From Siphonodentalium dalli (lineage: Eukaryota > Mollusca > Scaphopoda > Gadilida > Siphonodentaliidae), in NCBI GenBank assembly GCA_032622095.1, contig CP136061.1, positions 125,932,754-125,996,753 on the forward strand: 64,000 nt of DNA. Direction: 5' to 3'. Shown piece after piece: positions 51,601-63,600 of this stretch (position 1 is the stretch's first letter; every line of letters starts with the position of its first letter). The translations under genes and the position numbers were made by a program. The notes beneath the pieces were generated by a model, which saw only the letters and a list, made by a program, of their open reading frames with translations, was not told the origin of the DNA and ran no database searches.

Positions 51601-54600
51601 CTCTTTCACTAACAATATAAAGCTTGTCTTCCTGCCAATCTCTCTAATGTCTCATGTGTATGAAATGAACCTTGTCTGACAGCCGCTGATAAACAAATCA
51701 CAGATAATGTTTAATTGTGTCATTCATTTCAATTTAAATTAGATTAATTCCCATCTGCCCTGTTCTATGCCATTGTCCAGTCAAGTGTATATATAGGCTA
51801 TTTACTTCTATTCATCTGTGATAATGATGTGTCTTATTTATTATACTTATGATTTCAAGGAACAATTATCAGAGGTGCCATGTTGATAACCCTTCGCTTA
51901 ATTTTGTAACTTATTTTAATGAAAATAAACTCACTACAGCTTCAATAATATACCATTTGAGATTACTAGATCAATGGATCTCATAGATTGGGATTTACAT
52001 TTGGTTAAAATAGGGGCAGAGATAGGAGATTTAACACTCCCGCATCCACCCTGTCTATGCTATGAATGTATGTTTGCTACTTGTATATAGATTCATATAT
52101 TACATGTACAATTTTGATATATACCGGTATTATCAGTAAGGTTTTGATAACTTTTCAACAGTTGGAGATCCTGAATTACCAGTTGTAATTTAGTTTGGTC
52201 AAGTTGGGAGGTAATGGGCAATGATCATTTGGTGAGGGTGCATTTAGAAATTTCAAGGTGGACAGCCCTATATCCACTCCCACTGTTCAACTCAGACCAT
52301 CAGCCTGTGTCCTTGTTTAGAACTACTTGTTTTAGAGTGATTTAGAGTACTGACTTTTGTAGTCTTCAGATTCCCAGTCTTCTCAGTCTTTACAGTCTGG
52401 TGAGTGACCCACAGTCATTGACTATCTTGTACTCAACAGAATATATGCAGCAAATGAATGAATTTGAGCCATTGATTAGTGTAAAATACACTCATGTGCT
52501 CTATGAACGATGCAAACAACATGGCAATTATAATGAAAATGAATAAATGGCTGGAGTCGTAAATTCATTTTCATTATAATTACCATGTTGTTTGCATCGT
52601 TCATAGAGCACATGTGTGTATATGGCACTAATCCATGGCTCAAATTCATTCATTTGTTGCATATATTCTACAAATTCTATATATAGTATAAAAGGAGATG
52701 GTCCTATAAATGGCCTGATTTAGTGTACAATACCCCTTTAAATGGTATGTCTATCACTTGGGGTGGTTAGTTTGCAGATGCGTAGGATACGGTTATTATT
52801 TTTAAAAAGACAACATACAAATATGAGAAAACAATCATTCAAATTAAGTATTAATTTATCTTTACTAAGGCTTAAGTATGTATATTGTAGATATGCATAT
52901 TATATGTTTATTATTATATTTTAATGTATAACTTATCATGTATCAATTGTTATTTTAACTACATGCATTGGTGCATTGCAATGAATCATCTTATCATATC
53001 TTATCAAAATAATATCATTGCTTACCAGCAGGTCCCACAACATTGCTCATATAACTCATATATAGTAGTGAAACAAAGAAATCGCACTTCCACAAAAAGC
53101 CAATTTGGCATTTTTTGCGGCCATGTTTTTCGGTGGTTATCATGGCAACCATGTGCTCTCCCTATAGTTAGGGAGCCCGCATATGTTCTATTTACACTTT
53201 TGCGTACAAAAGGTTTGACCCCCTAAAGTTGGTACCAATAATGGAACATTCTGAAAAACCGATTTCTTAAGTTGCGCATTCCTGGGGTTTAGGGGCCGCT
53301 GAACCCCAAAAAGTGCCAAAAATCACTTCTATTTACACTTCCGCGTACATCGATGAATTTTTGTTTGATGATACTCCTAAGTGTACTGATTAAGAAAACA
53401 CAACTTAAGAAAGGGATTTTCCTGGGGTTTTCAGATAAGAAAGGGGGTCCCATGCTGAACCCCAAAACGTGATTTTTCACTTTTTTTTATACTTTCGCGT
53501 ACATCCATGATTTTTGGTCTCAAAGTACTTTGATATATACTAATTATAAAAACACAACTTAAGAAGCAACTTTTCCTGGGGTTTTAAGATAAGAAGGGGG
53601 TCATCGGGTCACCCCTCAAAACGTAAAAAATCACTTTTATTTACATGATTGCATTCCTCCAACGTGTGTGTATTTGCGTACACCCCTGGAACGTTGCACT
53701 ATTACAACCAATACATCCCTAAATCGATACGGTCAACTTAAGAAATATATATTCATGTAGTTTTCTGATAAGAACGAGACTTGTTACCCCCCCCCCCCCC
53801 CCCCCACAACCCGATCCATTTTCTAGAACTATAAGTGAGCCAGTTTTATGAAAATTATAGCGGGAAAATCTAGTAAAATGTATACAAATGTATATATTTT
53901 CGTGAAGCAAAGACATAATGAAACTTTTTTGGGCCAAAATTGAAACTCACCATCCAAGATGGCCGCCAAAATGGCCGCCAGAAGTTGAAAATGACATTTT
54001 TTCACAAATATCTTCTAGATCAATTCATGCTGTTTGGAACTGGTTGAGTAATGCAACTTTATTTTGTGTTTGTATATTAACTGATAATTAGAGCAATTAA
54101 ATGTGCAATTATTGGGATCCTAACCCCTTCCGATCCCTCAAAAATTCGATTTTACAGAACGCAGTACAAAATTAAAAAAAAAATCACAATTGGGATTCTA
54201 GTCACATTTCAACAAGAAATGAACAGAACATTGTAATGTAAGTGAGGCATATCATTACCTATGAATATTCCAAATCTCTGGAACCATAAATCTTACCTTG
54301 GCTCAAAATGGATGCGAAAATGGCCGCCAAAATATGGAAAATGGTAAATATTGCCCCAGGGTGTCCTGCAATCGCTTACAAGTTGTGGTTGATGTACACA
54401 ATTGGCTAATCTGTTTTCTATACATTGCATACTAACATGTCTGATGCACCATGGATCATTTTTACTATTGTCACCACTGACATCACCAGAAATATTGGAT
54501 TTTTCTCTCACATACTTGACATAAATATCGGCAAAAAATAACTTTTCAGGGTTCGATCATTTGTTCAAGTAAAATGTAACTCTCTTTGGATTGAAAGGTG

Positions 54601-57600
54601 TTTATTGTTTTGGTCTATCTTAAATGTATCACACTACGGTGTTTATAGACTAAATTGCTCAAGATGGCTTCCAAAATGGCAATCAAATTTGTAAAAAGTT
54701 AAAAGTTAACATATCCCGAACATTATTCTCTGCATTATCCGAAAAAAGGTGGCAAATTGTGACTCACTTGGTTATTGTACGTGTTAGTTACAATGTAATT
54801 AACTGACAACTACGTTCTATTATGTTTGTCCCAGTTCCGTATGGGGCATGACAAATTCATTTTAAAGTTGCAGTATGGAATTTTGCGGAGACCCTCTTTT
54901 GAGATTCTGGCCATATTATTGAAAGGGAATGGGCAGAACTTTGAGACGGAACTGAGATGAACCATGATATGTGGGTATTCTGGCCCATTATGATAAAAAT
55001 TTATCAACTGGGTACAGGGTGGAAGTAAAGATGGCATCCAGGGAGTTACTCAATGATCATAGATGATGATAATAGGTATACACGGAGTTATTGTATAGTC
55101 GTGAATGATGTGTGGGTATAAAGGGAGTGCCCTGTTTGTAACGGTGGGACGGTTATTTATATATGTTGTGGATGTGTTATCATTGGTGGTGTATGGGGAG
55201 TAGATTTATTATCATGGATGTCCTGTATGAGTATTGCAAGTATGGAACTTATGAGTGGTCGTATGTGCGGATATTGGTATATCTGGAAGGGATCACCATT
55301 GGTGATGTGCATATGTATACCTGGATTGACTCCATGGTCATGTGTACGGCGAATATGTATGCATGTAGTGGCTGTATGGTCCATGGTGAGGTGAATATGT
55401 ATACAATGAGTGACTGTATGATCGTGAATGTAGTGAATATATATACATAGAGTGACTATATGGTCATGTGTCGGGTGTAAGTGTATACCTGGTGTTCATG
55501 CATGGTGACTCGTGGCTATATCGTCATTTGTGGTATGTACGGGTATAACCAAGTATATGGCTGTACGATCCGGTGTACTGGTACATGTACGTGTATAAAG
55601 TGGGTGACTGTGTTGTCATTTGTGTGGTGTTTATGTACATATGGAGTGACTGGGGTAATGGGTGGGTTGTACATCTGTACCTTGGGCGGCTATCGCTTTC
55701 CACAATAACTCAAGGATATGCTAATCAATAGAGAGGTCATGTCATATCGTGGAAATCGATAGCCACCCATTATCTCACAGTCATTACATATATACATAAA
55801 CACCACAGACATAACAATATAGTGACCCACTGTATACATGTACACCTGGCACATGACCACGGATGACCATACAGCCACGCGTCACAATGCAGGCACACCG
55901 GGTATACTCCTAAACATGACCCATAACCATATAGTCACTCCTTGTATACCCATTCATCTCACCATTGGCCATAAGGTCATCACCTGTATACCTATTCTCC
56001 AAACGCATGGTCAAATATACAATCAATATATACATCAACACCACAACAATGACCATAAAGTCACTCCGGTATACATATGCACATCACCAATGGCCATATA
56101 GCCACTCGCTTCATACACATACCCTCACCCATGTTACATGGTATACTCCTTCGCCTGACCTATGGCCAAATAGTCACCCCGTGTGTACCTATTCAAAACA
56201 TTCATACACGATCATGGTCAATCCTTGTATGCATATTCACCTCAACATTGGCCATGTCAATCCCTGTATCCCTATTTGTCACACCATAGCCGAATAGCCA
56301 CTCAAGATATACTAATACACCCCAGCCATGACAAGTCAGTATAGTCACTCCATGTATGGATATGCACCTCATCCATGGCCATATAGCCACTCGCTATATG
56401 CACATATCCCTCGCCCATGACAATAAAGCAATACGTGTGTGTACTGGTAACCTACACATGACGATGAACACCAGGTACATGTATACTCATACGTCTGTCA
56501 CCCCATGTATAGATGTTCATTACATTTATGATCATACAGTCACTACTTGTATACCTACATGTAATCATCTCACCATTAACCATACGGTCACTACCTGTAA
56601 ACCTATTCGACACTCATAGTCACATAACCACTCGATATACATATGCAGCCCACCCTAGACCACAAATTCACTCCAGGTATACATGTAAACCTCACTAATG
56701 GCCATTCAGCCCTTCCAGATATACAAAAAAACCCGCACATACGACCACTCAAACAATCCATACTTGCATATACACATCACACATGACAATTCAGCAATTC
56801 ACTGTATAATCATACACGCCATCCATGATAATACAGCTAAGCCATATACACCCACCAATGATAATACATACACGAGATATATAAATATACATCCCACCCG
56901 TTACCACAAGGACACTCCCTATGTACCCACACGCTCGATAATGTCCACCCAGCTTACTCCAGGTATTCATATTCAATCATGACCGTACAGTCATTCCATG
57001 TATACCTATACACATTACCCGTAACCATAAAATCACTACCTATTTATCCACACACCCCATCCATGATCATATAGACAACGCATGTACATCCCATCCATGA
57101 CCTTACAGTCACTCCATATATACATAATCAACACATATATGACCATGTAGCTATATACAAACACCACACCAATGACCATACAGGCACACCGGGTGCACCC
57201 GTACTGGATATACACAATCATACACCATACAGTCACTCCATGCATACCGATTCACCTCACATCTGACCATGACATCTCCCTGTATACCTAGATGCATCTT
57301 ACCATGGACAACCCACTCATAACCATATAGTCACTCATTGTATACCTACTCACATCAGTCATGACATACAATAACTCCCTGTATACCTATTCACCTCACA
57401 TATGATCACAGAGTAACTCCCTGGCTACGATCTTGGCATCCACACTGTATCCTGTTGACATTTTTTTTTATCATAATGGACCAGAATAGCCAAAGATTAT
57501 GGTCCATCTCAGTTCTGTCTCAAAGTTCTGCCCATTTCCTTTCAATAGATATGGCCAAAATCACAAAAGAGGTTCTCGGCAAAATTACATACTTTAAAAT

Positions 57601-60600
57601 GAATTTGTCATGCCCCATACGGAAGTGGGACAACTGTGAATAGAACATGTAGTTGCCAGTTAATTAACTAACACGTATAATAGCCAAGTGAGTCACAATT
57701 TGCTACCTTTTCGGATAATGCAGAGAATGTTCGGGATATATGTGAAAAATTTAAATTTTACATTTTGGAAGCCATCTTGAGCAATTTGGTCTATAAACAC
57801 TGTAGTGCGACACATTTAAGATAGACCAAAGCAATAAACACCTTTCAATCCAAAGATAGTTATATTTTACCTGAAAAAATGGTCCAAACCCGAACACTGA
57901 GTTTTTGCCAATATTTATGTCAAGTTTTTTAGAGAAAAGTCCAATATTTTTGACGATGTCAGTGGTGAAAATAGTAACAATTAACCATGGTGCATCAGAC
58001 ATGTTAGTATTCAATGTACATATATAATGCAGAATAGCCCATTTTATACATCAATACAACTTGTAAGCGATTGCAAGACACGCTGTGTAATATTTACCAT
58101 TTTCCATATTTTGGCGGCCATATTGGCAGCTATTTTGAGCCAAAGTAAGAATTTTGGTTCCAGTGATTTGGAATATTCATAGGTAATGATATGCCTCACT
58201 TACATTACAAAGTTCTGCTCATTTCTTGTTGAAATATGAATAGAATCCCAATTGTATTTTTTTGTGAAATTTTATACCGCATTCTGTACAATCGGATTTT
58301 TGAGGGATCGGAAGGGGTTAGGACCCCAATAATTACATATTTAATTGCTCCAATGATCAGTTAACATAGAAAACACAAAATAAAGTTGCATTACTCAACC
58401 AGTTCTAAACAGCATGAATTGAACTAGAAGATATTTGTGAAAAAAGTCATATTTTCAACTTCCGGCGGCCATTTTGGTGGCCATCTTGGATGGTGAGTTT
58501 CAATTTTGGCCCAAAAAAGTGTCATTATGTCTTAGCTTCACGAAAATATATACATTTGTATACATTTTACTAGATTTTCCGCTATAATTTTCATAAAACT
58601 GGCTCACTTATAGTTCTAGAAAATGGATCGGGTTGGGGGGGGGGGGGGGGGGTAACAAGTCTCATTCTTATCAGAAAACTACATGAATATATATTTCTTA
58701 AGTTGATCGTATCGATTTAGGGATGTATTGGTTGTAATAGTGCAACGTTCCAGGAGTGTACGCACATGCACACACGTTGGAAGAATGCAATCATGTAAAT
58801 AAAAGTGATTTTTTTTACGTTTTGGGGGGTGACCCGTTGACCCCCTTCTTATCTTAAAACCCCAGGAAAAGTTGCTTCTTAAGTTGTGTTTTTATAATTA
58901 GTATATATCAAAGTACTTTGAGACCAAAAATTATCGATGTACGCGAAAGTATAAAAAAAAGTTAAAAATCACGTTTTGGGGTTCAGCATGGGGCCCCCTT
59001 TCTTATCTGAAAACCCCAGGAAAATCCCTTTCTTAAGTTGTGTTTTCTTTTATCGGTACACTTAGGAGTATCATCAAACCAAAATTCATCGATGTACGCG
59101 GAAGTGTAAATAGAATTGATTTTTGGCACTTTTTGGGGTTCAGCGGCCCCTAAACCCCAGGAATGCGCAACTTAAGAAATCGGTTTTTCAGAATGTTCCA
59201 TTATTGGTACCAACTTTAGGGGGTCAAACCTTTTGTACGCAAAAGTGTAAATGGAACATATGTGGGCTCCTCAACTACTAGCTTGGATTTGGATACAATG
59301 GCAAGCTAGAGAGAGGAAGATTTAATCCCCTATAACATGCCTGTCATGCAACTAACTCTGCCACACCTAAGGATGTTGTACACAAAGTTTGTTGCTTTTA
59401 CCATAAAATGCACGATTCACCCTGTTTTTGTCCCGGAGCTGCCCTACTATATATAATGTATGTACACATGTAGCAGAGTTATATAGTTGCATGACAGGCA
59501 TGTTATAGGGGATTAAATCTTCTTATGCTCGCATATCTTTGTCAAATAACAAATTCCGTGTTGTCTAAGACGGCGCAATGTCATCAATTTTCCATGTAGA
59601 CATGCATGTAAACATAATATTTCACAATACATGAATGGATCGTGTGAAAGGTGCAGGTGTGTTGTTCATATTCGCCATATTTATATTATGTGTGCTGAAT
59701 ATTTGATGTGCATGTCACCGCGTCACATTATGCAACATGGCAGAGGTTATTTGGTTTAAACATATGACATTTGCTCAATGCATACTATAAACATATACAA
59801 TGGGGCAAAAGGGATGGGATGACAAGTGCTGTCATTTACAATAGCATCCTCTCCCCATTGTCAAAACACTGAATATAAACAAATCAAACGTTTGCAAGAC
59901 GGTTATTTTGCCACCCCCTCCCCCCGGAAAAATCGGGTTACTATAAGAAATGAGAATTTGTTCACACTCACTGAATTAAGCACATATGAAGCAATGAAAC
60001 CTCATACTAAGTCCGTGGCTCCATTACTCTGATATATTTATGAGCCGTGTCCGTATTTTCTTCCATCTTTCCGTTCGTCCGTCCAAAGGGTTTGTCGTCC
60101 ATGATAATTTGAATAATATTTGACATATATTTTCGTCATTCAGTCCATGTTGTTTCTTCGTCATTTACGTTATTTCATAAGACAAAATCGCAAGACAAAG
60201 TTGCTTGGGAATTTCGATTAAATACAGGTTATTAGCTCACATGAGTCGAAGTCCCCGGTGGAGCTATGGTCATACCCCCTAGTCCGCCGTCCGTCTAGCC
60301 GTTCATCCGTCCGTCCGTCAACAATTCTTTAAACATCTCCTCCGGAACTATAAGACCGAATGGGTTCATATTTGATGTGGATGTTCCTTAGATGACTCAG
60401 ATTCAGATTTGTTCAAACGAGGTATCTGGGTCAAATAGTTGCGAAGCCAGGGCCATAAATCTTTCTCTGTATAGTAATTCTTAAAACGACTTGTTCTCAA
60501 GTTACATCAAGCCGAATTGGTTCAGATTTGGTATGAAGGTTCCTTGGGTGATTGGGATTCAGATTTGTTCAAATGAGGTCACTGGGTCAAATGCGGGCGG

Positions 60601-63600
60601 AGCCAGGGACATATTATAACATCCGTCAGGGTAAACCGACTCACCCCACCAAATTTAGTTGAAATCGGTCCAGTGGTCTGGGAGAAAATCACGAACAGAC
60701 AGAGTGTTACCCTTGCCAATTGAAGGGTCAAACTAAGTACATGTTACACATGTTGTTCATTCGCATTCCTAATGCCACAATATATTTGAGAAATCATCTC
60801 TTTCACTAACAATATAAAGCTTGTCTGCCTGGTATTTTATCTAATGTCTCCTGTGTATTAAATGAGGTCTTATCTGACAGTGTTTGATAACAAATAACAG
60901 ATAATGTTTATTTGTGTCATACATTTCAATTTAAATTAGATTAATTCCCATGTGTTGTGTTCTATGCAGTACAGGCAAGTGTTACATAATATTATGTTTA
61001 TATAGGCTATTAACTTCTTGTCATCCGTGATAATGATGTGTCTTATTTTTTATTCCGATGATTTCAAGGAACAATTATCAGAGGTGCCATGTTGATATCC
61101 CTTCCATTAATTTTGTAACTTATTTTTAAGGAAAATTAACTCCCTTCAACTTCTATAATATACTCTTTGAAATTACAATATCAATGGCTCTCATAGATTG
61201 GGATTTACATTTGGTTCAAATTGGGGCAGAGATAGGAGATTTAGCACCCCGCTGCCACCTTATCCATACTATGAAGTCATGTTTGCTATATTTCCTATAT
61301 TATATGTAATAATTTTGATATATACTGGTATGATCAGTAAGGTTTTGATAAATTTCCAACAGTTGGAGATCTTGAAGTACCAGTTGTAATTTAGTTTGGT
61401 CCAGTTGGGAGGTAATGGCCAATGTTTAACGGGGAGGGAGGGTGTGTAGTTATAAATTCCAAGATGGACACCCCCATATCCATTCCACCGTTCAACGATT
61501 ACCCTCTACCTTTGTCCCTGTTTAGAACTACGTGTATTAAAGTGATTTGACAAGTATATACTGACTATTGTAGTCGTCAGAGTCCCAGTATTCTCCGATT
61601 TTACAGTCTGGTGGGTGACCCACAGTCATTGACTGCCTTGTATGTATACGGTACATGTTCTTGCATGTTCTACCTTAAATGGTCGTCACAGCAATCGCAA
61701 GCCATTCAAATTGTCTTGTTTTCAGGATACAGAAAGCTGGTCTTACTGTTTCCCGGTACTTATTAGATGTTGCAAAATATACAATGCTGGGGCATGCCCA
61801 AGACAAACCCAACCCAGAACGGTAAGTAAATAAAACAATGAATTAAAGATGGTATATAGCTCCCGGGCCACAATTACAACAACAACATAATTTATATAAA
61901 TCCCGATCGCAAGACCACACATAGCTATTCTGTGAATAAAATACAGATACAAATTAAGATTGGGTATATCATTCGTCTATATAAAGGCATTCTGAAGTGG
62001 TTTATTTTTATCGCAACACATTCTGGGAAGAAATAGGCCATCATTATAACGGGATCAGTGGGGCATTAATTTCAACAGTGTGTCAACATATGGCGGTGGT
62101 TTTATTATCCAGTTTTACCAAGCAAACAAATATTAACTAGGTAAAATAAAAATAAATTTTTGCATATCAATAAAAACCACACGAATCTACGAGTCAAAAA
62201 CACTGGAGTTGTTATTAGAAGCTTCTCAAGGAACGTAGGATTTAAAAATAAGTGGGGGTTGCAATGTGGTCATGGTATCTTGTATTCTTGACCGCACGAA
62301 ACCTTCAACACACTGCAAGACGTCTGAACACCGAAGAGTCAAACAGGGGTGGAATCAATTTAGGTATACTTAACTCACTTTCCCCCAATGTGAATCCATC
62401 GTGATTTAATTACAATCGCGGTTTCTTCTCTCAAGCTGCAGATGGTATCGGGTGTGGTGAGTCTTGTGGCTCAAATTATTATTAGTGTTAAAATCGGGTC
62501 ATCTGGTAAAATATTGTGGCTGAATCAGGGGACTATAACGAATTTTTCTACCAATGCATTGATTGCAACTCATAGGAAACCCCATCACTGGGTGCCATAT
62601 CTAAGATAACCCCTCACACTGGAAACACCATTATCCTTGGACTGACATTATTTAAGCAGTTGATATTTACCTACATGTGTTATTTTTAGTGTGTCAGCAC
62701 GCAATGTTGTTAGTGTATCCGAATTCTTATTCAATCTCGAAAAGCAGACACAGGTTCACCCCCCTTAATGTGACACAAGGCACTCGCTGCAGGTAAATAC
62801 GCAAAACATATATAAGTCTTCTCACCGCTATGAAGAACACCGCTATTTAAATAATTTTTATGTAAACATAATTGTTAGTTATTTGTCAGCAAACATTGTT
62901 TTTCATGTAGTATACGTAAGTTCAAATATTTTAGTCTGAATATGATTTTCAGAATATTTTCAATTATATTACCCTTTCCAATACTTACCGTCAGCAATAT
63001 AGTAGCAGGATGTGTACTAGATCATGCCACGAATCTCTACTCTGGCTAACGCCCGTAGAGATAATATTCCACTGGTACAAAACCTGGGAACTTTTGAAGT
63101 TTTGAAAGGGAACCTTATAAAATCTAAAAAAGGAATATATTCCTTTGTTATTATCTGTTTCTTAATAATATACTTCACTGTCGGTGAATGTCCCAACTCA
63201 AAATTTCACGATCTAAGAGACTTTGTGAGCGATTTTACTTCGCGTTTCTTACAATCATGGAATTTTACCTGGGTAATTAATTGAATGTTTATTGCGATAT
63301 CGGCTCTCAAAAGTCACAAAAAGCTTGCAATTTCGAGTTGAGACCTTCACATATAGTGAAGTACACTATTAAGGAACAGATATCATTAAGAAATATATTC
63401 CCCGCGTTATTATTTCGACTTTATAAGGTTCCCTGTCAAAACTTCAAAAAGTTCCCACGTTTTGTACTGGTCGAATATGATCTATATATACGGCGTTATC
63501 CACGCAGAGTAGAGATTCATGGCATGATCTAGATGTGTACATGCATACCAATGATTTTGACATTGAAGAGTTACCAATATTGAAAATAAGAACAAAGTCT

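Larger units (their letters stand above)
50342..52741. mobile_element. TTAA-flanked TIR element, with nested insertions
   Basis: Ends are TTAA-AGGGTTACTGTACACTAAAT on the left and the complement, ATTTAGTGTACAATACCCCT-TTAA, on the right. The arms match over about 28 bp. Element B copy 3 (50395-52429) sits inside, so the core element is only about 360 bp long. TTAA targets suggest piggyBac-type movement. Confidence 0.75.
53167..59275. mobile_element. Giant foldback element, 6.1 kb
   Basis: The left end GTTAGGGAGCCCGCATATGT and the right end ACATATGTGGGCTCCTCAAC are complementary. The match continues inward for about 1.85 kb per side (53167-55040 against 57425-59275), through GGGGTTTAGGGGCC, G/C runs at 53789-53805 and 58634-58652, and GATGGCCGCCAAAATGGCCG segments. 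The centre is satellite that is itself inverted about a midpoint near 55735. No transposase is seen. I know of no closer family than long-TIR foldback elements. Confidence 0.85.

Noticed and set aside
55157-57245. Many open frames of 60-110 codons rich in His, Thr, Ile and Tyr
   Set aside because: They are translations of the 43-bp satellite in the giant foldback, in both directions.
61642-61833. 63-codon open frame over exon 5
   Set aside because: Wrong phase; only the spliced phase gives the conserved glycosyltransferase residues.
63024-63532. Two open frames of 86 and 83 codons near the end
   Set aside because: Both lie within the terminal inverted repeats of a MITE, and the related half-copy at 23433 does not preserve them.
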